DNA of 64,000 nt from an uncultured Bacteroides sp. (GCA_948847595.1 CAQOGY010000008.1:1-64000); one strand, 5' to 3'. Positions 25,527-34,910 are shown, numbered from the stretch's first letter. The notes: generated from the sequence alone by a model not told the origin. Numbers and translations are program-made.

Positions 25527-26336
25527 CTATTTGAAATGAGATTCAATCCAAATCTCTACTTTCTCCGGATATTTCACGGTTTTAGCCAAACAGACAATCC
25601 CGACAACTTCCACCCCATATTTGCCAAGTTCCTCTGCGTGTTCCTTGATGCTGCTTCCTGTTGTAATCACATCGTCGATAATCACGACTTTCTTGCCTAC
25701 GATGTCTGCATTGATAATGACATTGGAATCCGCATTTACCTTATCCCTGTCTTTTATGTTGTGTTTGCTTTCACGAGCCTCCAGATAAGTAAGACTGTAC
25801 AGCATCGGATGCAACTTTTCTTCATACGACAAAGCATTGCTCAACCGGCTGAATCGGGTAAGGTATTTGCTTTGATTGCTGCATGGCATGAATACAACAG
25901 TAACACTATCCGGCAAATCCAGCTTTGCCAATGCTTCTTTGAATAAACGGCTGCAAGACACACGTCCGTCTTTAAAGTCATACACCATTTGTACAAACTT
26001 CCGTTGTTCCTCAGTGATAAAATTCCAATCCCTTTTGGGTATGTAATAGTCAATGAATATTGCCGGAATCTTCTTGCCATTGGAAAGTTTCATCTTGAAA
26101 GGCATCATCGGTTTCCCATCCATGAAATCTTCCAAAGCTGAATATACATAGAATCTTTCCGCTTTCTGTTCCCCTGCACGCAGCGCATTACGATACCCCC
26201 ATTTGCGTTCCTCCTTTGTTGTCGCACGTTGCCCCACCACCAGAAAGGCCGTAGCCGCTCTCTTTTTCCATGTGCTTATCCTGTTCATCAGGTAAAAGAA
26301 CACCAATAGGACAATCCATATAATCAGTTTTTCCAT
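25527..26336 (-). CDS. Membrane-anchored phosphoribosyltransferase-fold protein
   Basis: 269 residues: a single N-terminal transmembrane helix (about 4-18), a basic linker, a central region of unknown fold, and a C-terminal type I phosphoribosyltransferase domain with the PRPP loop VVIIDDVITTGSS at 217-229. The two acidic residues and the TTGSS turn are the standard PRPP-binding signature. ComF-type proteins share this layout, but the Cys-rich N-terminus of ComF is absent. Substrate is unknown. TATCTTTG on the minus strand at 26441-26434 could be its -7 box. Confidence 0.75.
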   Translation of the reverse strand: MEKLIIWIVLLVFFYLMNRISTWKKRAATAFLVVGQRATTKEERKWGYRNALRAGEQKAERFYVYSALEDFMDGKPMMPFKMKLSNGKKIPAIFIDYYIPKRDWNFITEEQRKFVQMVYDFKDGRVSCSRLFKEALAKLDLPDSVTVVFMPCSNQSKYLTRFSRLSNALSYEEKLHPMLYSLTYLEARESKHNIKDRDKVNADSNVIINADIVGKKVVIIDDVITTGSSIKEHAEELGKYGVEVVGIVCLAKTVKYPEKVEIWIESHFK

Positions 26337-27143
26337 TCTCTATCTTCTTTGTTATTGATACGCTTTATAGGCACGTTATGCCTTTTCTTTTGGAAGGTCA
26401 TAGTTCGTTCTTATAATGTTACGCTTCCATTTGCAAAGATACGCAGAAACAGCGTATTCCAATCCACCTTTTTTAACTTATTCCATTTGTTTTTCTTCTT
26501 AATATATCATCTGTTTACATACATTCCTGTTATAAAAGGTTTCACCGCAATCCTTTTTCCAATAGACAGCCAAAGTCTTTTTTGACAGGAAAAGTAACCT
26601 TCTGATAACTTCTTCTTTGTTTAACAGCCTTTTCCTTCTTCTATCAACCGATAGGCTACTGAAACTGCCGGCAATATCGTTTCTCCACTTTTTATAGTCA
26701 GCCTTACGTTATCTATATCCCAATGAGTATTGCCTTTATATCAACAATACCCATATGGTTGCTAATTTTCACGGCTTCCCCATTTCATAATGAAGTTTCC
26801 ATTCTGATTTGCTCCTTTACCTCATGGATAGAGCCACGTGCGGTTATTAGCATACTTCAGCTTCCTTTCCGACTGTTACTGCTATTTTCTTCACCCTTCC
26901 TTCGCCAATCTCTTTTTGATGGCGAAGTCACAATATTTTTCAGATGCAAAGATATAATGCAGCGATGCCGAAGCATCTACGGGTCACTCCGTTCTGACCA
27001 ATGACATACACGAAAATCTTCCGACATTTTTCTACTGCGTGAAAAATATAGCGTATTTGCGTGCTATCCTTGGTGCCGCCCTATACCTGCAATATCCGAT
27101 AGCATCATAAAAATTAATTGTTTAACTTCTAAAAAATAGAATT
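26337..27143. other. 800-bp spacer upstream of ssb, no gene seen
   Basis: Two minus-strand TATCTTTG boxes (26441-26434 and 26954-26947) are exact -7 matches. A perfect 8-bp hairpin, CTTCGCCA (26900-26907) with TGGCGAAG (26920-26927), is present. Short plus-strand frames at 26349-26585 and 26723-27004 have no features of real proteins. Confidence 0.5.
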
Positions 27144-27521
27144 ATGAAGAAAGTAGTAGAAAATTCATTCGCAGTAACAGGTTTCGTTGGTAAGGATGCA
27201 GAAATCCGTCAGTTTACAACAGCAAGCGTAGCACGCTTCCCACTGGCAGTAAGCCGCAAGGAGCAAAACGGAGAAGAATATGTGTCATCTTTCATTTACG
27301 TGGAAGCCTGGCGTAAAAATGACAGCACTTCTTTTGAGTTGTTGAAGAAAGGCAAAAACATTACAGTCAAGGGATTTTTCAAACCCGACGAATGGACTGA
27401 CCAGCAAGGTGTCAAACATAACCGTATCATCATGGCAGTCACCGACTTCTATGAGCCGGTGGAGAAAGAAGAAAAAGCTCCTATCGCTTCAAAAAAGAAG
27501 AAAGCCAAGAAAGCTGCTTAA
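27144..27521 (+). CDS. ssb: Single-stranded DNA-binding protein of the ICE
   Basis: 125 residues with the OB-fold pattern of SSB: NSFAVTGFVGKDAEIRQF, then RFPLAVSR, SFIYVEAWRK, LLKKGKNITVKGFFKPDEW and NRIIMAVTDF. The C-terminus is a lysine-rich tail (KKKKAKKAA) and not the acidic DDxPF tip, so it probably does not recruit host SSB partners. It may coat the transferred strand or serve element replication. It is followed immediately by a terminator, so it is monocistronic. Confidence 0.85.
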   Translation: MKKVVENSFAVTGFVGKDAEIRQFTTASVARFPLAVSRKEQNGEEYVSSFIYVEAWRKNDSTSFELLKKGKNITVKGFFKPDEWTDQQGVKHNRIIMAVTDFYEPVEKEEKAPIASKKKKAKKAA

Positions 27522-27538
27522 CAGCAGTTTCTCCTTTC

Positions 27539-27563
27539 AAAAACGGCTTCGACCGTTTTTTTA
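27539..27563 (+). terminator. Terminator after ssb
   Basis: AAAACGG and CCGTTTT form a stem around CTTCGA, followed by more T. It lies 17 bp after the ssb stop. Confidence 0.85.
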
Positions 27564-27929
27564 TGTTCAACAGATACATTTACGCATACTCTCTTTTTTT
27601 AACAAATCCTCCCTGTTATATCATATTGATTCCCATTGTACCACTATAAAGAAGCATATTGCTCTTTTGGCTCGCAAGCCGGCACATCACTTTTCGTGCG
27701 GCGAAATTAGAATGAAGCCCGGAAATAGCAAGCCACACGTTGCTCGTATGATGAAAATAGACTATTGCATGGTTGATTTTCATATCCGGGCTTGCCTTAT
27801 TCCATCAATGGCTTCATTCAGGGGATGCCTTAAAAAGTCTGATATGCCGACCTGCGGAACTGAAAAGTAACGTAGGGAAAACAAGTCAGGCATTGAGAAA
27901 ATAATAGTATTAACTTAAAAAAAAGCTAT
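27564..27929. other. Structured noncoding spacer
   Basis: Several inverted repeats lie close together: GGCT/AGCC (27669-27680), GCAC/GTGC with flanking GCC/GGC (27678-27702), AAGCCCGGA (27715-27723) with TCCGGGCTT (27785-27793), ATGAAAAT (27751-27758) with ATTTTCAT (27776-27783), and AATGAAGCC (27711-27719) with GGCTTCATT (27810-27818). No protein is supported. Possible leader RNA of the following small genes or a cis-acting DNA site. Confidence 0.55.
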
Positions 27930-28172
27930 ATGGAACGAAGTATCGAAAGAGTACCCACATGGGCATTGCCTTACATGGCTAACGGAGACGCCACAGGACT
28001 GAAAGACAAAGAGATTAAAATGATTGACAACCTATTGCGTAATCGGTGTATCGAACTGGTATGCCCCATTGCAGACAGCGTGCAAGGCGGTATGCCACCT
28101 TATTATACCAAAGACCCACTATTCGGCAAGGCAACCGAAGTGGAAGATTGTATCGTTTTTTATAATATCTAA
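27930..28172 (+). CDS. Small ICE protein, unknown (DUF6926-like pattern)
   Basis: 80 residues with VPTWALPYMANGDATGLKDKEIKMIDNLL and a C-terminal GKATEVEDCIVFY. The pattern PxWALxYxxNGDAxGLxDxExxxID recurs in small proteins of Bacteroides mobile elements (I recall DUF6926, not with certainty). No enzyme motif is visible. First of a run of small plus-strand genes, 10 bp before the next. Confidence 0.7.
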   Translation: MERSIERVPTWALPYMANGDATGLKDKEIKMIDNLLRNRCIELVCPIADSVQGGMPPYYTKDPLFGKATEVEDCIVFYNI

Positions 28173-28182
28173 TTGAGACGCT

Positions 28183-28485
28183 ATGAATGTGACATTTGAA
28201 AATCTTATTAACGTATGGGACGCACAAATTCCCAACTTATTGGTTGAACTGGTAAACCATGCTGTATTTGCAACAGACAAAGCTGGTTTTCAAGCTGTTG
28301 TTACAAAATTGTCTGAAACCACGGATTTTGACAAGTTCTTTGCTTATGGATACGGCAGACAACATTTTTGGCTGAAGCAACGCCTTGCCTCAGACCCTTC
28401 CAAATACATGGATGAACGGTTATTGATAGTAGATTTTTGTAGGTACAACCCAAAGAATGAAGATGATGAAGGTAATATCGAATAG
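28183..28485 (+). CDS. Small ICE protein, unknown
   Basis: 100 residues, no recognised domain. Mostly helical by appearance, with FAYGYGRQHFWLKQRLASDP in the middle and an acidic C-terminus (NEDDEGNIE). It is closely spaced after the 80-residue gene and overlaps the start of the next by about 29 bases, which supports co-translation in one operon. Confidence 0.6.
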   Translation: MNVTFENLINVWDAQIPNLLVELVNHAVFATDKAGFQAVVTKLSETTDFDKFFAYGYGRQHFWLKQRLASDPSKYMDERLLIVDFCRYNPKNEDDEGNIE

Positions 28486-28729
28486 AAATCCTCCAAAGGA
28501 AAGTTGCATCGAGGAAATAAGGCAAGGTCAAAAAATGATTCTTTGGTCTGACGACAACATATCTATCTCTATGATATTCAATAATCTGACCGGACAAAAC
28601 TTTAAAGCGGATGAATACAAAGCCTATATCCGTAACATTGCTTTTGGAAAAATGGGATTTGTGCCAGGCACGATTGAACTTTATAAAGGAGGTATATTGA
28701 TAGCAAGCGGCATAATTCCAGCTTTATAA
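28457..28729 (+). CDS. Small ICE protein, unknown
   Basis: Up to 90 residues. The start may be 28457 or the ATGs at 28463 or 28466 (ATGATGAAG), all inside the end of the preceding gene in another frame. No motif is recognised; beta-like segments (KMILWSDDNISISMIFNN; GTIELYKGGILIASGII) dominate. Part of the same small-gene run. Confidence 0.55.
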   Translation: MKMMKVISNRNPPKESCIEEIRQGQKMILWSDDNISISMIFNNLTGQNFKADEYKAYIRNIAFGKMGFVPGTIELYKGGILIASGIIPAL

Positions 28730-28754
28730 CCAGTCAATAATTAAAATAAAATAT

Positions 28755-28982
28755 ATGGTAACAGCAAGAACATTAAAAGGAGCGCAAGTATATGTAACAT
28801 TTTATCCTGATTGTGAGGAAAATGTAGGTGGCTATTATTGCCAAGTATATACCGATGAAAATTGTATATGAGAAATAGACAATTTCATGGTTCATGTGAA
28901 AGATATTGCAGATAAAAAAGACCCGTATGCTGCGGTAGAAGAACTGGCAAGAGAATATATAGAATCAATCAAAGAGTATTAA
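28755..28982 (+). pseudogene. Small ICE gene interrupted by an in-frame TGA
   Basis: From ATG at 28755 the frame runs 38 codons to TGA at 28869-28871, then continues open for 36 codons to TAA at 28980-28982. Both halves look like one protein of about 75 residues (MVTARTLKGAQ at the start, EIDNFMVHVKDIADKKD after the stop, EYIESIKEY at the end). A single change from TGG (Trp) to TGA would explain it. Spacing to both neighbours fits a gene here. Either a nonsense mutation or a base error. Confidence 0.7.
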
Positions 28983-29002
28983 AACTACCTATTGAGTGTA
29001 CA

Positions 29003-29488
29003 ATGAAACAAACCAATTCACATAATCAGGTAATGGCAGTGGCACTTACCGGCCACCGTTTCATACCCTACGACAAAGTACCTTCGCTTCGGCAAGCATT
29101 AAGGACAGTGATATTGGAACATTACAATCGAGGCATCCGCATATTTTACTGTGGCATGGCGATGGGCTTCGACCTGCTTGCCGCAGAAACAGCCTTATCC
29201 ATGAAAGAAGTATATTCCGACATTACATTGGTTGCCGCCGTACCTTATTGTGGGCAATGCGAGAAGTTTACACCTTATAATAAGGAACGCTATCGTAACG
29301 CTCTTACCAAAGCGGACGAAGTTGTAATACTTAATGAGAGCTATGTCGACGGCTGTTTCTTGCAGAGGAATGACTATATGCTGTCATGTTCCGCTTGCTT
29401 GATAGCCTATTTTGATGGAGTACCCAAAGGAGGTACATACTTCAAGAGAGCCAGGCAGCGAGGTATGTCGATTGTCAATCTGTTTTAA
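29003..29488 (+). CDS. SLOG-superfamily protein (DUF1273/YpsA-like)
   Basis: 161 residues with a Rossmann-like SLOG pattern: TGHR near residue 17, FYCGMAMGFDLLAAE (glycine-rich loop and Asp), VPYCGQ, and a C-terminal ACLIAYFDGVPKGGTYFKRARQRG. The family is predicted to bind nucleotides or nucleotide-derived ligands; stand-alone SLOG proteins occur widely on mobile elements, some with defence roles. What it binds here is unknown. It is the last gene before a terminator. Confidence 0.82.
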   Translation: MKQTNSHNQVMAVALTGHRFIPYDKVPSLRQALRTVILEHYNRGIRIFYCGMAMGFDLLAAETALSMKEVYSDITLVAAVPYCGQCEKFTPYNKERYRNALTKADEVVILNESYVDGCFLQRNDYMLSCSACLIAYFDGVPKGGTYFKRARQRGMSIVNLF

Positions 29489-29494
29489 TCAATG

Positions 29495-29536
29495 AAAGGT
29501 TTTGTGTATGATTGCACAGAGCCTTTTTCTTTTGGT
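29495..29536 (+). terminator. Terminator after the SLOG gene
   Basis: AAAGG and GTG pair with CAC and CCTTT across a loop, followed by TTCTTTT. It is weaker than the others in the window. Confidence 0.55.
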
Positions 29537-29720
29537 CAGCACTGCGCTCTAATTACCTGTCATAACCTATTCCCTTTTTGACCATCCGCTCCAAGAACGG
29601 CTTCCCTTCCACTTTTACCCGAAATGGCTCCTTTTATAAACTTTCCCTATCCTCTAATAACGTGACAATCAAGATTGCCTTCTTGAGCGTGATTCCACCT
29701 AGCCCGGATTTATTTTTCCG

Positions 29721-29753
29721 CAAAGGTAACGTCCGGTGTCAAGACTTGTCAAA
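29721..29753 (-). promoter_or_regulatory. Minus-strand promoter inside the helicase leader
   Basis: On the minus strand TTTG (29753-29750), 21 nt, then TACCTTTG (29728-29721): an exact consensus match. It points away from the helicase gene toward the SLOG gene 3' end, so it would make an antisense or untranslated RNA. Confidence 0.5.
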
Positions 29754-29779
29754 TCCGGCTGTGCCGTGGATGTCTTCAC

Positions 29780-29812
29780 GAAATCTTCCTCTCACAAGTT
29801 CGAGCGTATTTC
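29780..29812 (+). ncRNA. Leader hairpin, weaker copy of the ICE leader motif
   Basis: GAAAT (29780-29784) pairs with ATTTC (29808-29812). Inside are the unpaired CTTC (29785-29788) and CGT (29805-29807), then CTC (29789-29791) with GAG (29802-29804). The internal loop CTTC/CGT and its position about 120 nt before the start codon match the copies at 35484-35527 and 38000-38045; the long outer stem is missing. Confidence 0.45.
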
Positions 29813-29933
29813 CTTCGTCAGATTTGCCCGTATTGCCCCGTCACCTTTTCGGGGCAGAAAAATAATCCCCGGCAGGTTGCAACAACCAGCCCGAAGAAAG
29901 GGAAATATTAAACAAAAGGTTAAATATACACGT

Positions 29934-32900
29934 ATGAGTTACAACAAGTTAAAAGCATTAGAGGGCAATATCGAAGCGATAAGCACAGCCCTTGCCATTC
30001 ACGAGGAACGCAGAAATGCGACCACCGCAGAGCGTGAGACATTATCCAAGTTTACAGGCTGCGGAGGTATCAAGGAAGTATTGAGTATCGGAACGGGCAC
30101 CCCCATACCCGACACCATGCAGGAAGCCGTCAAACGCTTGCTCTCCGTCCTGTCAAAAGCGGCAAAAGGGAATGAAACACTTTACAGGCAACTCCTGCAA
30201 AGTCTGAAATCGTCCGTATTGACAGCTTTTTATACCCCGACATTCCTTATTCAAGCCGTAGCCAAGCAAATCAAAGACACTTTCACGGCAAACGACCTTA
30301 AAATGGGCACATTCTTAGAACCGTCCGCCGGTATCGGCGGTTTCCTACCAGTCGGAGATATGGCTACACATCGGACGGCTTTTGAGAAAGACCTGCTTAC
30401 CGGACTTGTATTGTCCGCCCTGCATCCCGACACACAGGTATTCATCGAAGGATTTGAAACGATTGACAGCCAAGAGACGGAACACAACCGCTTTGACGTA
30501 ATCGCTTCCAACATACCGTTTGGCGACTTCCGTGTGTTCGACAATACTTTTAGCAAAAAAGGCGGCATCTATGCACAGGCTTCCAAGACCATCCATAACT
30601 ATTTCTTCGTGAAAGCCGTTGAGAAACTGAACGAGGGCGGCATATTGGCTTTCGTCACATCAAGAGGTATCGCTGACACACAAGGCAACCAATTCGTGCG
30701 TGACTATCTTGTACACCGTTGCAATCTGATTACGGCATTACGTTTGCCTGATAGCCTGTTCATGCAGACAAGCGGCATTGAAGTAGGCAGCGACCTGTTG
30801 ATATTCCAAAAGAGCGGCCGTAAGGTAACGCTTACAGACCGTGAAAAGCTGTTCATGGAAACAACCCGAGAAATCGTGCCGGGTAGTGACCAATATACCG
30901 GACATGCCAATAAATTGTTTACTTTACCAAAAACCGCCTTGTTTACAGAAAGTCGCATACAAACCAACCAATATGGGGAATATGTGCGCAAATACCGCTG
31001 GCAGGGAGAAGAAGCCGATTTGCAACAAACCCTTTCCTCCATGCTGAAAGCCGACTTTGAGCGTTTTTTCAGAAAGAACCTGTTTGCCACACCGAACAAA
31101 GGCATTGGCGGCATACAAATGTCTCTTTTTGATTGCTTTAATACCAACAAGGCGGCACAACCCAACAGGGAAAAACGCACGTACACAGGCACGTTGCACA
31201 AGTGGATGAAAAACGGCACGTTGGTACTCTTTGAAAACCAACTTGGCACACTCCGCTACAAACAGGCAAACTGTTTTTCCGACATGACCGTTACATTCGT
31301 ACCTTTAAAAGTCTCCCGGATAAACATAGAGCGTGCCAACGATTATTTTCCTATCCGTGAAGCCTACTTTGAACTGACAACTAAAGAAAGCGAGGAACTG
31401 GCCGAATATCCGAAGCTAAGGGAACAACTCAACAAACACTATGATACTTATGTGCGCAAGTGGGGCTTTTTCCACCACAACGACAACAAGGAGTTTTTCT
31501 CTTGGGATAGTCTGGGCATGGAAGTATTCACGATTGAAATGCAACTCGGAAAGGACATCTGTAAAGCCGACATCATGCACGAGCCTGTTGCATTCAAGAA
31601 AATAGATACTTCCATTCAACTGACACCGGTAGAAGCATTGGCAAGCAGCCTTAACTATTACGGTTCGGTCAATATGGACTATCTTGTACAGACAACCGGA
31701 CAGACCGAAACAGAACTGACAGAAGCCCTTGCCGGTGAGATATTTTACAATCCTTTGACGGATTGTTGGGAGAACAAAGGCAAATTCCTTGCAGGTAATG
31801 TCGTGGAGAAATGTAAGGAGATATGTACCGTTCTTGCTGACCTGACAGGCAACGCTCAAAAATGGGCGGCTACATCTGTCGAGGCTTTGGAAGATGCGAC
31901 CCCCGAACTTATTCCGTATGAAGAACTTGACTTCAATATGGGTGAGCGTTGGATTCCGGCAAGTATTTACGCTTCCTTTGCCAAAGACCTGTTCGGGGTA
32001 AACACAACAGTGATGTATTTTGATGTGAATGACACCTATATTGTCTCTTTGCAAGGCCATTCCCCCATTGCCTATAATGTCTATTCGATTGGAAGCTATA
32101 ACGGGGAAGCCCTGTTCGTCCACGCCCTGCACGATACGGTTCCGGAAATCACCAAAGAGATAATGCGCAACGGTGAAAGTATCCGTGTACCCGATGAAGA
32201 AGCCATACAAGCGGCATCCACGAAGATACAGGAGATACGCCGCAAGTTCAACGAATGGTTGGATTGCCAACCTATCGCCGTGCGTGATGAATTGGTACGC
32301 CTGTATAACGAACGCTTTAATTGCTACGTCCGTCCTCATTATGACGGTTCGGTACAGACATTCCCCAACCTCTCTTTTGAGCAGTTCCCATACGATGACC
32401 TCTATCCCTCACAAAAGGATGCAATCTGGATGATTAAGCAGAATGGCGGTGGCGTATGCTGGCACGCAGTCGGTGCAGGCAAGACAATGGTAATGTGTGT
32501 GGCGGCTTATGAAATGAAGCGTTTGGGCATGACACAGAAGCCGCTCATTATCGGCTTGAAAGCCAACGTACACGAGATTGCGGACTGTTTCCGCAAGGCA
32601 TATCCGACCGCAAAACTTCTTTATCCGGGAAAAGAGGACTTCACACCTGCCAACCGACAGGAATTGTTCTCTAAAATCAAGAATAACAACTGGGATTGCA
32701 TCATTCTCACGCACGACCAGTTTTCCAAGATACCGCAATCCGAGCAGACCATGCTGGAGATATGCGAGCAGGAACTTCAAGACGTGGAACGCTCTTTGAA
32801 AGTGTTGGAGGACAGCGGTATGGCTGATAACAACAAAAGGTTACAGAAAGGTTTGGAGAAACGGCAGAAGAACCTCAACGCCAACTTGGAAGCCTTAAAA

Positions 32901-34910
32901 AAGAAACTTGGCGAGAAAAAGGATGATTGCGTTGATTTTCATGCTATGGGCATCGACCACATCTTTGTCGATGAGAGCCACTATTTTAAAAATCTGATGT
33001 TCCAGACACGCCACACAAGGGTTGCCGGGATTGGTAATACACAAGGCTCGCAACGTGCCATGAACCTGCTTGTCGCCATTCGTGACATACAGCAACGGAC
33101 GGGCAGGGATTTGGGTGCCACGTTCCTTTCCGGCACGGTGGTGGTAAATGCGCTGACCGAATTGTATGTGTTGTTCAAATACTTGCGGCCGAAAGAGTTG
33201 TCACGCCAATGTATAAGTTGCTTTGACGCTTGGGCGGCTATTTTCACGAAAAAGACAACCGACTATGAGTTGAACATCACCGGCTCAATCAAGCGCAAAG
33301 AGCGTTTCCGCACGTATATCAAGATTCCTGAACTGGCGACCTTCCTGCGTGAGATAACCGATTATCGCACGGCTGAAATGATAAACCTTGACGTGCCGCA
33401 GAAGAATGTACGTTTTCTCTCCGACAAGCCTACCATTGCCCAAGAGGAAATGATTGGACGTCTGGTGTCGTTCGCCGGTAGCGGTAATTGGGATGATTTG
33501 GGGCTTGACATTCCGCAGCCCGACAATCTGGATATGGCTAAAATGCTGGTGGCTACCAATGTGGCACGGAAAATGGCTTTGGATATGCGCCTGTTGGGTG
33601 ATAAGTTCGCTGACGATCCGGGCAACAAGGCTTCCCGGTGTGCGGCCACTATCTACGACTATTATGTACGTTCCAAATCCAACAAAGGTACGCAGTTCGT
33701 GTTCAGTGACTTAAGCACGTACAAGTCTAATGAGTGGAACATCTATCAGGACATCAAAGACAAGTTGGTGACAATGGGTATTCCGGCAAATGAGATACGG
33801 TTTATACAGACTGCCAAGACCGAACAGGAACGTAAGAAACTGTTTACCGACATGAACAACGGCACTGTCCGGGTATTGTTCGGCTCTACTTCCATGTTGG
33901 GTACAGGTGTCAATGCGCAGCAGCGAGCCGTGGCGGTGCATCATTTGGAGGTACCCTGGCGCCCGGCAGATTTGGAGCAGCGCAACGGGCGTGCCGTCCG
34001 CAAAGGCAATACCGTGAAGTTCTGGGGTGGCAATGTCGTGGATATTATCATTTACGGCACGGAGAAAACGCTGGATGCCTACAAATTCAACCTGTTACGG
34101 AACAAGCAACTGTTTATCAATCAGATAAACAACGGCACGATAGCCGTGCGCAGGATTGACGAGGACAGCATGGACGAGAACACAGGCATGAACTTCGCCG
34201 AGTTCGTTGCAGTCCTTTCCGGCAATATGGATTTGTTGAACAAGGCAAAGCTTGACAACCGGATTATGCAGTTGGAGAAAGAGCAGGCCATTTTCAACAA
34301 GGAAAGATACCGTGCCGAGCGCAAGATTGCCAAAACTGAGCAGGATATAGAGGAAGCCATGCTAACCAAACAACGGATGTCCGAGGATTGGGCATATTAT
34401 AAAGAATACAAAGGCGAACGGAAAACCTTGCTTCTGAACCTGCAACAAGCCATAGCGGAAGAAACCGGACGTGAGTTGCATAAGATAGCCAAGACTTACA
34501 GGAGCGAAGCCATCGGCACCGTTGGCAGCTACATCGGGCTGAACCTGTCCGTCCGCAGCGAATACCACTATACCGGTGCTTTTGAACGCAACATATTCTT
34601 GGTGGAAGGTAAAAGTGGGTTGAAATACAAATGCGGTTTGTCCGGTGCATTGCCATTGGGCTTTGCCGATTCCGCAGTCTATCCGCAAGCCACCCTTGAC
34701 AAGTTGCCGGAACTGATAAGACGCCAACAGGAAAAGATTGACCAACTGGCAAATGAACTCACGACCTTGCAGCAGATTTTCAGCCGCAAGTGGGGCAAGA
34801 CCGCCGAACTGGATGCACTGAAACAGGAGTGCAAGGAGTTGCAGCGGAAGATTGATAACTCCTTGAAAGAGTTGGAGCAACAACCTGCCGTGACAGTAAT
34901 CGCAGCTTAA
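29934..34910 (+). CDS. Giant N6-adenine methylase / SF2 helicase fusion
   Basis: 1658 residues from the ATG at 29934 (MSYNKLKALEGN), chosen because the upstream extension covers leader structure. Methylase part: SAM motif EPSAGIGGF at 129-137 and NIPFGDF near 193, a variant of NPPF/Y. Helicase part: GAGKT near 846, DESHYFKN near 1010, SGTVVV, and the C-terminal motif with QQRAVAVHHLEVPWRPADLEQRNGRAVRKG near 1335-1352. The last 200 residues are coiled-coil-rich. Related fusions are common on Bacteroidetes and Firmicutes ICEs, probably in strand processing or protection from restriction. No nuclease domain is recognised. A terminator follows. Confidence 0.85.
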   Translation: MSYNKLKALEGNIEAISTALAIHEERRNATTAERETLSKFTGCGGIKEVLSIGTGTPIPDTMQEAVKRLLSVLSKAAKGNETLYRQLLQSLKSSVLTAFYTPTFLIQAVAKQIKDTFTANDLKMGTFLEPSAGIGGFLPVGDMATHRTAFEKDLLTGLVLSALHPDTQVFIEGFETIDSQETEHNRFDVIASNIPFGDFRVFDNTFSKKGGIYAQASKTIHNYFFVKAVEKLNEGGILAFVTSRGIADTQGNQFVRDYLVHRCNLITALRLPDSLFMQTSGIEVGSDLLIFQKSGRKVTLTDREKLFMETTREIVPGSDQYTGHANKLFTLPKTALFTESRIQTNQYGEYVRKYRWQGEEADLQQTLSSMLKADFERFFRKNLFATPNKGIGGIQMSLFDCFNTNKAAQPNREKRTYTGTLHKWMKNGTLVLFENQLGTLRYKQANCFSDMTVTFVPLKVSRINIERANDYFPIREAYFELTTKESEELAEYPKLREQLNKHYDTYVRKWGFFHHNDNKEFFSWDSLGMEVFTIEMQLGKDICKADIMHEPVAFKKIDTSIQLTPVEALASSLNYYGSVNMDYLVQTTGQTETELTEALAGEIFYNPLTDCWENKGKFLAGNVVEKCKEICTVLADLTGNAQKWAATSVEALEDATPELIPYEELDFNMGERWIPASIYASFAKDLFGVNTTVMYFDVNDTYIVSLQGHSPIAYNVYSIGSYNGEALFVHALHDTVPEITKEIMRNGESIRVPDEEAIQAASTKIQEIRRKFNEWLDCQPIAVRDELVRLYNERFNCYVRPHYDGSVQTFPNLSFEQFPYDDLYPSQKDAIWMIKQNGGGVCWHAVGAGKTMVMCVAAYEMKRLGMTQKPLIIGLKANVHEIADCFRKAYPTAKLLYPGKEDFTPANRQELFSKIKNNNWDCIILTHDQFSKIPQSEQTMLEICEQELQDVERSLKVLEDSGMADNNKRLQKGLEKRQKNLNANLEALKKKLGEKKDDCVDFHAMGIDHIFVDESHYFKNLMFQTRHTRVAGIGNTQGSQRAMNLLVAIRDIQQRTGRDLGATFLSGTVVVNALTELYVLFKYLRPKELSRQCISCFDAWAAIFTKKTTDYELNITGSIKRKERFRTYIKIPELATFLREITDYRTAEMINLDVPQKNVRFLSDKPTIAQEEMIGRLVSFAGSGNWDDLGLDIPQPDNLDMAKMLVATNVARKMALDMRLLGDKFADDPGNKASRCAATIYDYYVRSKSNKGTQFVFSDLSTYKSNEWNIYQDIKDKLVTMGIPANEIRFIQTAKTEQERKKLFTDMNNGTVRVLFGSTSMLGTGVNAQQRAVAVHHLEVPWRPADLEQRNGRAVRKGNTVKFWGGNVVDIIIYGTEKTLDAYKFNLLRNKQLFINQINNGTIAVRRIDEDSMDENTGMNFAEFVAVLSGNMDLLNKAKLDNRIMQLEKEQAIFNKERYRAERKIAKTEQDIEEAMLTKQRMSEDWAYYKEYKGERKTLLLNLQQAIAEETGRELHKIAKTYRSEAIGTVGSYIGLNLSVRSEYHYTGAFERNIFLVEGKSGLKYKCGLSGALPLGFADSAVYPQATLDKLPELIRRQQEKIDQLANELTTLQQIFSRKWGKTAELDALKQECKELQRKIDNSLKELEQQPAVTVIAA

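Larger units (their letters stand above)
29537..29933. other. Long leader of the helicase-methylase gene
   Basis: No gene is seen. On the plus strand it holds one CCTTTTATA word (29630-29638) and a hairpin related to the leaders of parB and the 38165 gene (29780-29812). On the minus strand it holds a promoter-like pair (29721-29753). The large downstream reading frame stays open back to 29736, but that stretch overlaps the hairpin and is unlikely to be translated. Confidence 0.55.

Noticed and set aside
26889..26930. Fourth copy of the leader motif upstream of ssb
   Set aside because: CTTC next to a CT...AG stem is present, but the outer pairing and the CGT side are missing and the distance to ssb is over 200 nt.
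26349..27004. Two plus-strand frames of 78 and 93 codons upstream of ssb
   Set aside because: Hydrophobic, Ser/Phe-rich translations typical of random AT-rich DNA; minus-strand -7 boxes run through the region.
29736..29933. N-terminal extension of the helicase-methylase by 66 residues
   Set aside because: It runs through the leader hairpin, has no protein-like composition, and MSYNKLKALEGN at 29934 is a natural start.
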